Positions 1 to 9,784 of a stretch of DNA of 49,750 nucleotides are shown piece after piece (position 1 is the first letter of the stretch; each line of letters opens with the position of its first letter). Made by a program: the position numbers and the translations under genes. Location of the stretch: positions 1 through 49,750 of the forward strand of contig CAJYAI010000015.1 of NCBI GenBank assembly GCA_913064725.1, in the 5' to 3' direction. This DNA is from an uncultured Alteromonadaceae bacterium (lineage in GTDB: Bacteria > Pseudomonadota > Gammaproteobacteria > Pseudomonadales > Halieaceae). The notes beneath the pieces are model-generated. The model made no database searches. It was not told where the DNA came from and saw only the letters and a list, made by a program, of their open reading frames with translations.

Positions 1-140
1 CACCGGCAGAACGTGGGGGCCGGCAGACAGACAAGCAATAGCGCGATGCCGACGTGCAGCGGCCAGAAAAACGACTCAGGAGACAGTAGAGATAAAAAAA
101 GCGTTGCACTAAATGTCAGTGTCACGCGGTTCACCACCAC
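1..140 (-). CDS. Possible N-terminal fragment of a membrane protein (ComEC-like?), cut by window edge
   Basis: One minus-strand frame stays open from a stop near 215 to the window edge and encodes a strongly hydrophobic stretch containing LFLSLLSPESFFWP and VGIALLLVCLPAP. The other two minus frames give stops or polar, cysteine-rich peptides. No ATG is in frame; a run of three GTG codons near 132-140 could hold the start, with a weak AGGTG about 15 nt upstream. As I recall, Pseudomonas genomes place comEC (DNA-uptake channel) next to a DUF2062 gene and lolCDE, which makes ComEC the first guess. Only about 46 codons are visible, so neither the start nor the identity is secure. Confidence 0.3.
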   Translation of the reverse strand, partial: MVVNRVTLTFSATLFLSLLSPESFFWPLHVGIALLLVCLPAPTFCR

Positions 141-314
141 AAAATAGCGAAAATTCACCTGTGAGAACGTGGCGGTGTCAAACCAAGGGCACCATACTAA
201 TCGTATACGGATTGATTAGACTCCGCGGGTCGTTTCTGTAAGAGGAGACCAAAGGGGGCCATGAGATCAAAAAAGACGATAAAGGTCTTAGACGAGAGTA
301 AATAAGCGGTACCC

Positions 315-896
315 ATGCCAAAACGCGCACTGAGGAAATTCCTACCTACGCCAACTCGGCTCCGCAGAGTCAAGGGGCTTGGTGCGTTTAAAGATATTTT
401 TGATCGTCAGGAACTCTGGCACATTAGCCGTAGCTCTATCGCCCGCGCTACGGGCATTGGACTGTTCTGCGCAATGGTGCCGTTGCCCGGACAAATGCTG
501 GTAGCTGTCTTTGTGGCGATACGTTTAGGGGCGAATGTGCCTTTGGCGTTCTCACTCATCTTCGTCACGAACCCTCTCACCATGCCCGTGGTCTATCTGG
601 CTGCTTACCTACTGGGTAGTTGGCTGCTGGGTATGCCGGTCATCGATGTGAGTTCAATCAATTGGCTTGATGTTACCAGTCCTGAGCTGCTTAAAATTTG
701 GCCTCCGTTTTTGCTGGGTTGTCTAGTTCTCGGTGCTCTAGCTGCGTTTTTCGGCTACTTTATCGCCGATGGTTTGTGGCGCATGCGACTTGCGCAGCGT
801 ATCAGCGAGCGCGCAGAGCGTAGGAAAGATCGGCGGAGACTACTTCGAGAAACGCGAAACCAAGCGCGCACTGACAGGCTAAAATCGAAGCGCTAG
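315..896 (+). CDS. DUF2062 family membrane protein
   Basis: The 193-residue product matches DUF2062 proteins. It has a basic N-terminus, a GIGLFCAMVPLPGQM segment near residues 48-62, a hydrophobic stretch with TNPLTMPVVYLAAYLLGSWLLG near 85-107, another membrane segment near 130-155, and a very basic Arg/Lys-rich tail after about 160. The motif containing PxPxQ followed by TNPxTxP is typical of the family. The biochemical role is unknown; a small inner-membrane protein is expected. It converges with lolE and overlaps its end by 4 nt. The pairing with lolCDE is known from pseudomonads, but no functional link is established. Family confidence is high, function unassigned. Confidence 0.85.
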   Translation: MPKRALRKFLPTPTRLRRVKGLGAFKDIFDRQELWHISRSSIARATGIGLFCAMVPLPGQMLVAVFVAIRLGANVPLAFSLIFVTNPLTMPVVYLAAYLLGSWLLGMPVIDVSSINWLDVTSPELLKIWPPFLLGCLVLGALAAFFGYFIADGLWRMRLAQRISERAERRKDRRRLLRETRNQARTDRLKSKR

Positions 897-2116
897 CGTG
901 ACTCCCGCAGCCCCTCCGTCACAGACAGTCTTGCTGCCGTCATCGCCGGCAGTGCGCAAGAAGCTACAGAGAGGAGCAGTGCCGCCACTGGCACCGCGAT
1001 GAAGTCATAGATCCGAATGTCAACGGGCACATAAGCCAGCGGGTAGACTGCTGTATCAAGGAGCGGACTACCCGTGTACGCCTCCAAGGCGAAAACAAGA
1101 TACGGCGTCAAGCTCGCCAATATAAAGCCAAACAACGCACCCAAGCCAGCGCCACCGGCACCGATTATCCCGCCCTGGATGATAAAAATGAGTGCAATGT
1201 CCGCGCCAGTTAAGCCCATTGCACGTAGCATTGACGATGAGGCTCGCCTGTCCGAGACCACCAACACCAATGAGGTCACAACGTTGAACGTCGCTATAAT
1301 CAAGAGCGAAGCAAGCATCAATATGACAATTCGTCGTGACAGCTCGATAGCTTGATATAAATTACCCTGGCTTGACGTCCAGTCAGTGACCCAAAAGTTA
1401 GGCGCGAGAGCAACTTTAAGTTGGCTACTGAGGCGAGCAGCAACGAGGGGGTCACTCAACGTTAACGACAAACCACTCCCCAATTGCAGTTGGTTAAGCT
1501 TGCCGCTATTGGGGCCTGCAAGTGCAAATATCTGATCTATTTCCGTTTCGGAGTCGAGTATGCTGACTACTGAAAGTCCGCCCGGCACGAGTCGATTACC
1601 CACGGCGCCGACTGAATAGAGCGCAGAAACGCGATCGCCTACCTTGACCCCCAGACTAGAGGCAAGTGCGGAGCCGAGGATGACCTCATTGGCACGCAGG
1701 CTGCTAATTGGAGGTGCCAAATAAGACTCATAGACAGGTAACACCTGCGAGTCTGCGATCGCCAGTCTTATGACCTGAGCTTGTCCGTCTGCTGTCAACA
1801 TTGCATCCAGGTCAGTAAAGCGCAAAGTTCGTAACACACTCGACAGCTCAACCAAGTCGGATTGGATTTGACCCCACTCCCTGTCATCCGCATAACCACG
1901 GATCGTCACATGTGGCACTAAACTCAGAATTCGAACCCGCATCTCTCGTTCAAAACCATTCATAACGGACAACGCGGCGAGAAGAACAGACACGGCAATG
2001 ATCATGCCTAGAACGGAAAGGCGCGATAGAAATGCCGAAAGTCCCTGTCCGGAGTCAGTTGCCTGACGCAATGCGATATCCCAATGCAGTCGCTTCATGT
2101 TACGTCGCGGCGTCAC
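893..2116 (-). CDS. lolE: Lipoprotein-releasing ABC transporter permease LolE
   Basis: A 407-residue permease of the LolC/LolE family (FtsX-like MacB fold). It has one N-terminal membrane helix near 25-50 with the family signature SVLLAALSVMNGFEREM, a large periplasmic domain of about 200 residues, then three C-terminal helices near 265-290, 310-340 and 370-395. With LolC and the ATPase LolD it extracts mature lipoproteins from the inner membrane and hands them to LolA. It is the third gene of lolCDE, and its start overlaps the lolD stop by 4 nt. I call it lolE from its position after lolD; separating LolC from LolE by sequence alone is less certain. Confidence 0.87.
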   Translation of the reverse strand: MTPRRNMKRLHWDIALRQATDSGQGLSAFLSRLSVLGMIIAVSVLLAALSVMNGFEREMRVRILSLVPHVTIRGYADDREWGQIQSDLVELSSVLRTLRFTDLDAMLTADGQAQVIRLAIADSQVLPVYESYLAPPISSLRANEVILGSALASSLGVKVGDRVSALYSVGAVGNRLVPGGLSVVSILDSETEIDQIFALAGPNSGKLNQLQLGSGLSLTLSDPLVAARLSSQLKVALAPNFWVTDWTSSQGNLYQAIELSRRIVILMLASLLIIATFNVVTSLVLVVSDRRASSSMLRAMGLTGADIALIFIIQGGIIGAGGAGLGALFGFILASLTPYLVFALEAYTGSPLLDTAVYPLAYVPVDIRIYDFIAVPVAALLLSVASCALPAMTAARLSVTEGLRESR

Positions 2117-2784
2117 AGCAGCGTCAGCTGGCCGTCTACGAGCTGGTAGCGGCGTTGCGCGGCGGCTGCAATATTGGGATCGTGGGTAACAATAGCGAAG
2201 GCAGTATCCTGATAAACCACCTCATTCAGCAGCGTCATGACATCCTCGGCTGTACGTGGATCCAAATTTCCAGTGGGCTCGTCCATGAGCAGACATGCTG
2301 GACGGTTAATAAGCGCCCTCGCTATGGCCACTCGCTGACGCTCTCCCCCAGAGAGTCGGCTGGGCCGGTGATGCAGTCGCTCAGACAAGCCCAAACGGAC
2401 CAACAATTCCTCCGCGCCGCTCAATGCTGCCTTTGGCGACTCTCCGGCAATCCTAGCAGGCATCGCAACAGCCTCAACCGCAGAGAACTCTGGCATCAGG
2501 TGGTGAAACTGGAACACAAAGCCCAAGTGTGCGTTTCGCCATTGGCACAGCGCAGCCTCGGTCAGTAGCTTCAGATCCGTATCACCCAATAAAACCTGTC
2601 CCGCTGTCGGGTGTTCTAGACCACCTAGAATGTTCAGCAAGGTAGATTTTCCAGCGCCGGACGACCCAACAATGGCGACTCTATCGCCCGCATTGAGCTC
2701 AAAGCTTAAGTCGCGCAGTACTGAAATTGGACCCGCCGGAGATGGATAGTCCTTTGATACGCCTTCAGCTGATAAAATACTCAC
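2113..2784 (-). CDS. lolD: Lipoprotein-releasing ABC transporter ATPase LolD
   Basis: A 223-residue ABC ATPase that powers lipoprotein release by LolCDE at the cytoplasmic face of the inner membrane. Visible motifs are Walker A GSSGAGKST (40-48), the Q-loop region FVFQFHHLMPEFSAVE, the LolD-type signature LSGGERQRVAIARAL (about 144-158), Walker B LLMDEPTGNLD (about 165-175) and the switch histidine in IVTHD. Phe-Gln-Phe-His-His-Leu-Met after the Q-loop is typical of LolD/MacB-type ATPases. The gene shares one base with lolC and overlaps lolE by 4 nt, so translational coupling is likely. Length is normal for the family. Confidence 0.95.
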   Translation of the reverse strand: MSILSAEGVSKDYPSPAGPISVLRDLSFELNAGDRVAIVGSSGAGKSTLLNILGGLEHPTAGQVLLGDTDLKLLTEAALCQWRNAHLGFVFQFHHLMPEFSAVEAVAMPARIAGESPKAALSGAEELLVRLGLSERLHHRPSRLSGGERQRVAIARALINRPACLLMDEPTGNLDPRTAEDVMTLLNEVVYQDTAFAIVTHDPNIAAAAQRRYQLVDGQLTLL

Positions 2785-4016
2785 TACGCGTCCAATCCCT
2801 CTAGTGCCAAAACGGGTGATATTTTACTCGCTCGGTGGGCCGGATAGACTGCGGCCAACAGGCTGAGTGCAAGTGCACCCAGCAAAATAAAGCTGACATC
2901 ACGCCATTGAAGCTCGGTGGGAAGCCCACCGATGTAATAAATACTCGGATCGAACAACGTCCAGCCCAACATGGACTCGGCTAGCCTCATAAGTTGCTCA
3001 AGATAGAGTGTTAATGTCACTCCTAGCACGAGCCCAACGACAATTCCGAGCGCGGCCAGAACCAGCCCATGCATGATAAACACCCTTCTAATGCTATCTG
3101 GCGTTAGTCCCAGCACACGCAGCGACGCAATATCAGAGCGCTTTTCGGCAACGGACATGGTTAAGGAGGAAACAACACTGAACGCGGCAACAGCAATAAG
3201 AGCGCCCAACAGAGTACCGACCATTACTTTCTCCATCCTGATCGCGGCGAACAAGGATTGGTAGGCCTCCGTCCATGTAACCGCTTTTAGCTGCCCATCA
3301 CTTCTGAACTCGATATCACGTGCTAGTTCGTCAGCGCGAAAAGCGTCTGAGAGCTGCAGCCGAACGCCATCCGGCTTTGGCGAGCTACTCAACCTACTGG
3401 CTGTGTCTAGAGACGTTAAGACCATAGACGCATCCGGGGATGCTCCCACTGATATGAGCGCACCGACTGTGAGATGACGATAACGTGGAAGCAGCCCAAA
3501 TGGCGTCATAGCCACCGCCGGCAAAACCGCATCAATACGGTCACCAATCCCCACGCCTAAGTTGCGAGCTAGCGCTTCACCCAGCGCTGCCTGATAGCGT
3601 GTGGTCATAACCTGTCCGAGGTCACCGTCAATGACCGTCAGACCTAATGCCTCCTGAGGCCGTCCGCCCAGACCTGTCAGCTCAGCCCCAGCAGTGGTAA
3701 ATTCGCCTCTAAGCATCAGCTGACGACGGATGTAGGGCATTGTCGTCACGGAGAGGCCCTCGGGTGCTAATTGACTAACAACCGCTTGGACACGAAGTGG
3801 ATCATCAGACTTGATCTCGACATGCGGTATTGAATTGAGCAATCGCCCAGTGAGTTCGCCAGCCAAACCGTTCATGACCGACAGCACAACAATCAGACTG
3901 GCAACACCCAGGGCCATGCCTAACGCGGCAAAAATAGATACGCCGCGCGTGAAGGCCCGCTGCTCCCTACTAAAACTGAGCCTCGTAGCCAATTCGACTT
4001 CCAGCAGAGTCGACAT
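2784..4016 (-). CDS. lolC: Lipoprotein-releasing ABC transporter permease LolC
   Basis: A 410-residue LolC/LolE-family permease. The N-terminal helix near residues 23-50 ends in the characteristic VLSVMNGLAGEL, followed by a periplasmic domain of about 210 residues that would carry the LolA-binding Hook and Pad in LolC. Three C-terminal helices lie near 265-290, 310-340 and 375-395, and the protein ends with the family-type HRASKISPVLALEGL. It acts with LolD and LolE in lipoprotein export. The ATG shares its A with the nqrM TGA stop, so the lol genes appear to continue the nqr transcript. The name lolC follows from order (first of three) and is moderately sure. Confidence 0.88.
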   Translation of the reverse strand: MSTLLEVELATRLSFSREQRAFTRGVSIFAALGMALGVASLIVVLSVMNGLAGELTGRLLNSIPHVEIKSDDPLRVQAVVSQLAPEGLSVTTMPYIRRQLMLRGEFTTAGAELTGLGGRPQEALGLTVIDGDLGQVMTTRYQAALGEALARNLGVGIGDRIDAVLPAVAMTPFGLLPRYRHLTVGALISVGASPDASMVLTSLDTASRLSSSPKPDGVRLQLSDAFRADELARDIEFRSDGQLKAVTWTEAYQSLFAAIRMEKVMVGTLLGALIAVAAFSVVSSLTMSVAEKRSDIASLRVLGLTPDSIRRVFIMHGLVLAALGIVVGLVLGVTLTLYLEQLMRLAESMLGWTLFDPSIYYIGGLPTELQWRDVSFILLGALALSLLAAVYPAHRASKISPVLALEGLDA

Positions 4017-4252
4017 CAGCGATCTGAAGGATCGAACTCAACTGCGCCGTCGCTCCGATTAGTCAGGACCGTTCGTGTTTCTGTTTCGCAGCGCTGTGGA
4101 TCACCGCCACACAGGTCGCAGGATTGATCGATACCCAGCGCGCCAATACCGCCACACGACCCTTTGATAGGTGCCCGTCCGGACATCACACCAATGGCCA
4201 TGGCTGCCATGATAGCGGCAAATGCTAAAAAGCTGATCGCAAAAATCATCAT
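4016..4252 (-). CDS. nqrM: Na+-NQR maturation protein NqrM
   Basis: A 78-residue protein with one N-terminal membrane helix (about 2-23) followed by four conserved cysteines: C33 in IKGSCGG, C45 and C48 in CDLCGGDPQ, and C55. This is the NqrM (DUF539) pattern; NqrM is needed to build the iron site of Na+-NQR. I start at the ATG at 4252, which overlaps the apbE stop as ATGA, rather than a start 11 codons upstream, because the helix begins right after it. A second ATG follows at once. Its place directly after nqrF-apbE supports the role, and its stop overlaps the lolC start. Confidence 0.92.
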   Translation of the reverse strand: MMIFAISFLAFAAIMAAMAIGVMSGRAPIKGSCGGIGALGIDQSCDLCGGDPQRCETETRTVLTNRSDGAVEFDPSDR

Positions 4253-5292
4253 TGGCCTTCCCCGTTCTCGGATGCCAGCAACCAAGGCATCATATCGTCG
4301 TTATATGAGCTTATCAGTTCATCGCCCTGCCGCGAAATAAGGTATACGGCCAGATCGTACGTATTGGCTAAGCGAAGTGCTTCTTTCGTACCTACTACCA
4401 TTAAGGCGGTAGCCCAAGCATCGGCCAACATCGTCGATGGGTGTATCACAGTGGCTGAGACAAGATCATGCTCAATTGGAAATCCTGTTCTCGGATCGAT
4501 TAAATGTGAATAGCGTCGTCCTTCGCTCTCGAAGAAATTTCGGTAATCCCCCGATGTGGCAATACCAACATCCGATACAGAAATCGCGGTAAATATCTTT
4601 CCACCAACGCCAGGCACAGGCTCTTCGATAGCGAGGCGCCACTGATCACCGCGTGGACTTTTACCCCGCACCTGAACCTCGCCACCGACTTCTAACATGA
4701 AATTCGCAATCCCGAGTTCGTCAAGCGCGTCCGCCCCAAGATCGACCGCGTAACCTTTGGCTATTGACGAAAAATCCAACATCGCCATGGCGTCTCGTTT
4801 AACAAAAGTTCGGGACGACAGATCCCAAGCGAACGCATTAAGACCGACGAACTTTTGGGTTTCTTCCAGTTGATTGCCACTGGGCCTGCGCGTGGGCCCC
4901 TTTGGGCCAAAGCCCCAGAGGTTTATGAGAGGCGATACGGAGGGGTCATACGCACCATCCGTCGCGTAGTAGATATCGAGCGCCGTATTAAAAACAAGCG
5001 CGAAGTCCCAGTCCACCTCCATGGCGGTCTGGGCCTCGGCGGCATTCAGTCGGCTCAGCATGGAGTCTGGTTGGTAGTGATTCATACTGCCATCGACGAC
5101 AGCGAAGGCATCTTGAATTAGCTGCGTCACAACCTGTTCGTCAACGTTAGTACCAGCGCCATGGTAGGTTAAGTGCCACTGGGTACCGAAGATTGGCCCC
5201 GACATTCGTGTCACGTCTGGCGACTGTTGACAGCCGGCCATACATAGCAAAAAGGCCAGCGCTAAGGCTGGCCTCATAAGATGACTGATCAC
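4249..5292 (-). CDS. apbE: FAD:protein FMN transferase ApbE, lipoprotein
   Basis: A 347-residue ApbE flavin transferase. It transfers FMN from FAD to a threonine in target proteins, here most likely NqrB and NqrC, in the periplasm. The N-terminus is a lipoprotein signal (LLCMAGC, Cys21). Visible family features are the GTQWHLTY segment near 37-44, LWGFGPKG, DFSSIAKGYAVD (about 173-184) and SHLIDPRTGFPIE, and the C-terminal DAWATALMVVG. It sits 4 nt downstream of nqrF and overlaps nqrM, the usual Na+-NQR maturation pairing. Length is normal for the family. Confidence 0.95.
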   Translation of the reverse strand: MISHLMRPALALAFLLCMAGCQQSPDVTRMSGPIFGTQWHLTYHGAGTNVDEQVVTQLIQDAFAVVDGSMNHYQPDSMLSRLNAAEAQTAMEVDWDFALVFNTALDIYYATDGAYDPSVSPLINLWGFGPKGPTRRPSGNQLEETQKFVGLNAFAWDLSSRTFVKRDAMAMLDFSSIAKGYAVDLGADALDELGIANFMLEVGGEVQVRGKSPRGDQWRLAIEEPVPGVGGKIFTAISVSDVGIATSGDYRNFFESEGRRYSHLIDPRTGFPIEHDLVSATVIHPSTMLADAWATALMVVGTKEALRLANTYDLAVYLISRQGDELISSYNDDMMPWLLASENGEGQ

Positions 5293-5296
5293 TTAA

Positions 5297-6520
5297 TCAG
5301 CCGCCAAAGTCATCGAGGAAGATGCTCTCGCGTTCGACACCCAAGTCCAACAGCATTTCAATACAGGCCTTGTTCATCATGGGTGGCCCACACATGTAGT
5401 ACTCACAGTCTTCCGGTGCTGGATGATCCTTGAGGTATTGCTCGTAGAGAACATTGTGGATAAAGCCGGTGAGGCCATCCCAGTTGTCTTCTTCCTGTGG
5501 ATCCGATAGCGCCACGTGCCAGTCGAAATTGTCGTTCTCTGCTGCCAGGCTATCGTAGTCTTCTACATAGAACATCTCTCGTAAAGACCGCGCACCGTAC
5601 CAGAAGCTGATTTTTCGATCGGTATTAATTCGACGGAGCTGATCAAACAGGTGGGAGCGCATCGGAGCCATGCCAGCGCCGCCGCCTATAAAAACCATCT
5701 CAGCCTCAGTCTCTTTGGCAAAGAACTCACCGAATGGACCGTAGACATTCACTGTGTCGCCCGGCTTTAAATTAAAGGCCCAGCTGGACATGATACCGGG
5801 GGGCAACCCCTCTGTTCTCGGTGGTGGTGTCGCCACGCGGATGTTGAATTTTACGACACCCTTTTCTTGAGGATAATTCGCCATGGAATAGGCGCGAATA
5901 GTCGTTTCAGGACAGCTTGACTCCAATTTGAAGAATCCGAAGTGCTCCCAGTCGCCGCGGTAATCCTCGCCAATATCAAAGTCGGCAAACTTTACGGCAT
6001 GCGGTGGGCACTCAAGCTGCACATAGCCGCCAGCGCGGAAATCACAACTTTCGCCCTCGGGCAGTCTTAACACTAACTCTTTGATAAACGTCGCGACGTT
6101 GTCGTTGGATTCTACCGTGCACTCCCACTGCTTGACGCCAAAGACTTCTTCCGGAATCTCAATCTTTAGGTCCTGCTTCACGGGTGTTTGACAGGATAGC
6201 CGCCAGCCGTCGTTGGCTTCACGGCGCGAGAAGTGGCTCTCCTCTGTGGGCAGCAATGAGCCACCCCCTTCCGCAACGATACACTTACATTGAGCACAGG
6301 TACCGCCGCCACCACATGCGCTAGCGAGGAAAAGGTCAGCGTCGGCCAAGGTCTGCAGCAACTTCCCACCAGCGGGCACCTGAATGGTTTTTCCACCGTT
6401 GATCTCTATATTGATATTCCCACTGGCCACGAGCTTGCTGCGTGCGACCAAAATGACCATCACTAAGGCAACCACAACGGCAGTGAACATACCAACGCCA
6501 AAGAAAATAGTTGTATACAA
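5297..6520 (-). CDS. nqrF: Na+-NQR subunit F, NADH-oxidising flavoprotein with [2Fe-2S]
   Basis: The 407-residue input module of Na+-NQR. It has one N-terminal membrane helix (about 4-27), then a [2Fe-2S] domain with ligands C69, C75, C78 and C110, the same spacing as Vibrio NqrF. The FAD domain carries RAYSMANYP, and the NADH domain carries [12 protein letters not shown] and [11 protein letters not shown]. The C-terminus LDDFGG is the FAD-stacking end typical of NqrF. It oxidises NADH and passes electrons toward NqrB and NqrC while Na+ is exported. The gene lies 28 nt after nqrE and 4 nt before apbE. Confidence 0.97.
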   Translation of the reverse strand: MYTTIFFGVGMFTAVVVALVMVILVARSKLVASGNINIEINGGKTIQVPAGGKLLQTLADADLFLASACGGGGTCAQCKCIVAEGGGSLLPTEESHFSRREANDGWRLSCQTPVKQDLKIEIPEEVFGVKQWECTVESNDNVATFIKELVLRLPEGESCDFRAGGYVQLECPPHAVKFADFDIGEDYRGDWEHFGFFKLESSCPETTIRAYSMANYPQEKGVVKFNIRVATPPPRTEGLPPGIMSSWAFNLKPGDTVNVYGPFGEFFAKETEAEMVFIGGGAGMAPMRSHLFDQLRRINTDRKISFWYGARSLREMFYVEDYDSLAAENDNFDWHVALSDPQEEDNWDGLTGFIHNVLYEQYLKDHPAPEDCEYYMCGPPMMNKACIEMLLDLGVERESIFLDDFGG

Positions 6521-6548
6521 GAGCCTCTCCTCGAGTTGCTACAGCTGA

Positions 6549-7157
6549 TTAAATATCGATGCCGCCAAACGACATAAAGCCCAAAGACATCAGGCCTACA
6601 GTGATAAAGGTTATGCCGAGCCCCTGCAACCCATCCGGGATATCGCTGTACTTTAATTTTTCTCGAATCCCGGCGAGCGCCACGATTGCTAGAGCCCAAC
6701 CAACGCCTGAACCAAAACCAAATACCGCACTTTCGGCGAAATTCAAGCTGCGCTCCACCATCAGCAGCGAAGCACCTAAAATGGCGCAGTTGACTGTTAT
6801 AAGTGGTAGGAAGACACCTAAAGCGGAGTACAAAGCGGGTACGTACCGGTCTAAGAACATCTCCAAAATCTGCACCATCGCAGCGATAACACCGATGTAC
6901 GACAGAAGCCCCAGAAAACTCAGGTCAAGTTCGGGGTATCCGGCCCACGCCAAGGCACCCTCGGCCAGCAGGTTTTGATAGATGAGGTTGTTCACAGGTA
7001 CCGTGATGGTAAGAACGACAACAACCGCAATGCCAAGCCCAAACGCCGCTGAAATCTTTTTCGATACAGCTAGAAAAGTACACATCCCCAGGAACCAGGC
7101 GAGCGCCATGTTCTCAATAAAAACGGCCCTAACAAACAGGCTTAAGAAATGTTCCAT
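6549..7157 (-). CDS. nqrE: Na+-NQR subunit E
   Basis: A 202-residue, six-helix membrane subunit of the Na+ pump, homologous to NqrD and RnfA/RnfE. The N-terminus [31 protein letters not shown] contains the conserved Cys (near residue 26) that with NqrD cysteines holds the intramembrane iron centre. A second conserved Cys is in [10 protein letters not shown] (near 120). The ATG overlaps the nqrD stop by one base. Related rnfA products look very similar, but the complete nqrA-F order fixes the assignment. Confidence 0.96.
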   Translation of the reverse strand: MEHFLSLFVRAVFIENMALAWFLGMCTFLAVSKKISAAFGLGIAVVVVLTITVPVNNLIYQNLLAEGALAWAGYPELDLSFLGLLSYIGVIAAMVQILEMFLDRYVPALYSALGVFLPLITVNCAILGASLLMVERSLNFAESAVFGFGSGVGWALAIVALAGIREKLKYSDIPDGLQGLGITFITVGLMSLGFMSFGGIDI

Positions 7158-7816
7158 CAGGCACTCTCCTCAACCGGTGTGTGCTTGGCAATTTTAAACT
7201 CCGACTCTTCAACCTGCTCGGTTTGAAACGCTCTAATTCCCCAGATCAAAAAGCCTATCAAGAAAAAGGCACTCGGAGGCAAAAGGAGCAAGCCGTTCGG
7301 GTTATACCAGCCACCCTCTGTCACAACAGGTAGTATCTCGACACCCATGAGAGAGCCGGCACCAAAAAGCTCCCGAACTACACCCACAGCGATCAGAACG
7401 AATGAATACCCGAGACCGTTGCCCAACCCGTCGAGAAAACTGGGGATCGGTGGGTTTTTCATAGCGAACGCCTCGGCCCGTCCCATGACGATACAGTTTG
7501 TAATGATCAAGCCGACGAATACGCTCAGTTGCTTAGAAATATCGTAGGCGACCGCCTTGAGGATTTGATCTACCACAATGACGAGTGACGCGATTATGGT
7601 CATCTGCACGATGATTCGAATACTCGAGGGAATAAACGTGCGTATGCTCGAGATGAAAAATGAGGAGAAGGCGGTAACAGCCGTTAAAGCAACCGACATC
7701 ACTAGGCTAACTTGAAGTGAGGACGTAACCGCCAGCGCAGAACAAATACCTAAAATTTGAAGCGCAATAGGGTTGTTTTGAATGACAGGCGAAAACAAAG
7801 TCTCTCGAACGTTCAT
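7157..7816 (-). CDS. nqrD: Na+-NQR subunit D
   Basis: A 219-residue, six-helix membrane subunit paired with NqrE. Recognisable features are [27 protein letters not shown] at the N-terminus with the conserved Cys (about 28) and [18 protein letters not shown] with the second conserved Cys (about 111). Together with NqrE these four cysteines coordinate the iron centre that passes electrons from NqrF toward NqrC. The gene abuts nqrC (shared base at 7816) and nqrE (shared base at 7157), consistent with stoichiometric coupled translation. Confidence 0.96.
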   Translation of the reverse strand: MNVRETLFSPVIQNNPIALQILGICSALAVTSSLQVSLVMSVALTAVTAFSSFFISSIRTFIPSSIRIIVQMTIIASLVIVVDQILKAVAYDISKQLSVFVGLIITNCIVMGRAEAFAMKNPPIPSFLDGLGNGLGYSFVLIAVGVVRELFGAGSLMGVEILPVVTEGGWYNPNGLLLLPPSAFFLIGFLIWGIRAFQTEQVEESEFKIAKHTPVEESA

Positions 7817-8592
7817 TAGGCATTACCTCCGCGGAGATTTCCAAGAAGTGGCGCGAAACCGTCATCGCCAAGCCAGTATTGGACCAAGTTATGAACGCCC
7901 TTGGTCGTTAACGTGGCCCCTGATAGCCCATCGACCTGCCACTGAGCCTCAGGCGAGGACGGCGTAACGGCGCCCTTTAAAACAGAGATAGCAACATCAC
8001 CTTCTTTGTAGGCAAGTTTTCCGGCCCATTTGGCTTTCCAACTCGGGTTATCCACTTCCCCTCCCAACCCGGGTGTTTCACCATGTTCGTAGAATCCCAG
8101 GCCAATGATGGTATTTGCATCTGATTCCAACGCGACAAAGCCATATAAGGTCGACCACAAACCATAACCTCGGATAGGTAAAATGATGCGATCGAGACCG
8201 CCGTTGTCATTGTTCACAAGATAGACAACGGCTTGGTTCTCTCGGCGGATGATTTTTGCCGGGTCTTCATTGCTCACCAGCGCGCGCGATTGCGCTGGGT
8301 CTTTTGCCGATCGACGCTGATCGAAAGTCGCCGGGTCAACGTCGTCTACAAATAGCCCCGTGTCGAGGTCGACGACTCGAGATTGAATGCGCTCGAACTG
8401 CTCTTCCACACTGAGTTCGGCGTCATAAATACCACCGGCCATCAGGATATTGCGCTTCAAATCACGCGCTTTGTTCGCCTCTTGCTGCGGCTTAAGCGCT
8501 ACAGCGGCGGTCGATACGACGACCGAGCAGACAATACATAAGCCCAGCGCTACCATCAGGACGCGCGACAGCGTTTCGTTATTAGCCGACAC
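7816..8592 (-). CDS. nqrC: Na+-NQR subunit C, covalent FMN carrier
   Basis: A 258-residue subunit with one N-terminal helix (about 10-33) and a periplasmic FMN domain. The motif DGLSGATLT near the C-terminus holds the FMN-accepting threonine, T227 with this start (Vibrio T225), which ApbE would modify. I chose the GTG at 8592 because AGGAG lies 8 nt upstream and the helix follows directly. The open frame extends 23 codons further up, but that part overlaps nqrB and is arginine-rich. With this start the overlap with nqrB is 11 nt. Confidence 0.95.
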   Translation of the reverse strand: MSANNETLSRVLMVALGLCIVCSVVVSTAAVALKPQQEANKARDLKRNILMAGGIYDAELSVEEQFERIQSRVVDLDTGLFVDDVDPATFDQRRSAKDPAQSRALVSNEDPAKIIRRENQAVVYLVNNDNGGLDRIILPIRGYGLWSTLYGFVALESDANTIIGLGFYEHGETPGLGGEVDNPSWKAKWAGKLAYKEGDVAISVLKGAVTPSSPEAQWQVDGLSGATLTTKGVHNLVQYWLGDDGFAPLLGNLRGGNA

Positions 8593-9781
8593 GGGCAAGT
8601 CTCCTCTTAATATTGGCTTGAACCGCGAAGTTATCGAACAGCGGCGCAAAAAGGTTTGCAAACAAGATGGCGAGCATCATGCCCTCAGGGAACGCGGGAT
8701 TGACGACTCGGATGAGGACGCACATGACACCAATAAGCGCGCCATAAGCCCAACGCCCCCGATTTGTCATGGCAGACGAAACAGGGTCAGTCGCCATAAA
8801 AAAGGCGCCGAATGCGAAGCTACCGATGACCATATGCCAATACCAAGGCATCGCGAACATCGGGTTGCTGTCGGAGCCGATGCCGTTGAGCAGTAAAGAA
8901 AATGCGATCATACCCGCGAAACAGCCAGCCACGACTCGCCAAGACGCAATTCCCTGGAGAAGGAGAATGCCGCCTCCAATCATGATGGCCAGAGTCGAGG
9001 TCTCTCCGATCGATCCGGGCATCGCGCCTGTGAAGGCGTCCCACCACGTATACGCGGCCGTAAGGCCTTCCATGCCTTCAGTAGCGACAACACTTAGGGC
9101 GGTTGCGCCTGAGTAGCCATCGACCGCGGTCCAGACGCTATCGCCCGATAATTGCGCGGGATACGCGAAATACAGAAATGCGCGTCCGGTCAGCGCTGGG
9201 TTGAGAAAGTTCTTGCCGGTCCCACCAAATACCTCTTTCGCAACCACGATACCAAAGGTGATTCCCATTGCTGCCTGCCACAGTGGCAAGTCGGGTGGTA
9301 ACGTGAGCGCAAAAAGGACTGAGGTGACAAAGAATCCCTCGTTGATTTCATGCCCCCGTTTCATTGCAAAGAGGACTTCCCAAAAGCCACCGACAACAAA
9401 TGTGACAGCATAAAGTGGAAGAAAATGTACGGCGCCGTATAAAAAATTATCCCACAGACTGTTGGGATCGAAACCGCCCAACCCCGCAACAACCGCACCG
9501 CGCCAACCATCCAACGCGTAGCCGCCAGCTGCGATAACTTCATTGGCTTGGTAACCTAGGTTGTACATGCCATAGAACATGGCGGGAAACGTACAGAACC
9601 AGACCGTAATCATGATTCGTTTCAGGTCGATACCATCACGAACATGCGCCGACGATTTCGTAACACTTGCCGGGGAGTAAAAGATCGTGTCTACCGCTTC
9701 ATAGAGCGGATACCAAGCCTCATATCGGCCACCTGACTTAAAGTGGGGCTCGATATTATCTAACGTGCTTCTTAAACCCAT
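8582..9781 (-). CDS. nqrB: Na+-NQR subunit B, flavin- and quinone-binding membrane subunit
   Basis: A 399-residue membrane subunit with about ten helices, homologous to RnfD. The motif DGYSGATAL holds the covalent-FMN threonine T227 (Vibrio T236), a substrate of ApbE. NqrB also carries riboflavin and the ubiquinone site and is central to Na+ translocation. Conserved pieces include [21 protein letters not shown] (about 143-163), [24 protein letters not shown] (about 185-208) and [16 protein letters not shown]. It lies 3 nt after nqrA and overlaps nqrC. Confidence 0.97.
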   Translation of the reverse strand: MGLRSTLDNIEPHFKSGGRYEAWYPLYEAVDTIFYSPASVTKSSAHVRDGIDLKRIMITVWFCTFPAMFYGMYNLGYQANEVIAAGGYALDGWRGAVVAGLGGFDPNSLWDNFLYGAVHFLPLYAVTFVVGGFWEVLFAMKRGHEINEGFFVTSVLFALTLPPDLPLWQAAMGITFGIVVAKEVFGGTGKNFLNPALTGRAFLYFAYPAQLSGDSVWTAVDGYSGATALSVVATEGMEGLTAAYTWWDAFTGAMPGSIGETSTLAIMIGGGILLLQGIASWRVVAGCFAGMIAFSLLLNGIGSDSNPMFAMPWYWHMVIGSFAFGAFFMATDPVSSAMTNRGRWAYGALIGVMCVLIRVVNPAFPEGMMLAILFANLFAPLFDNFAVQANIKRRLARVG

Positions 9782-9784
9782 GTC

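Noticed and set aside
2032-2568. Plus-strand ORF of 178 codons opposite lolE-lolD
   Set aside because: It is the antisense shadow of lolD, whose Walker and signature motifs are intact on the minus strand.
7816-8661. Longer NqrC with 23 extra N-terminal residues
   Set aside because: The extension overlaps nqrB by 80 nt and is arginine-rich; a GTG at 8592 with AGGAG gives the family's normal length.
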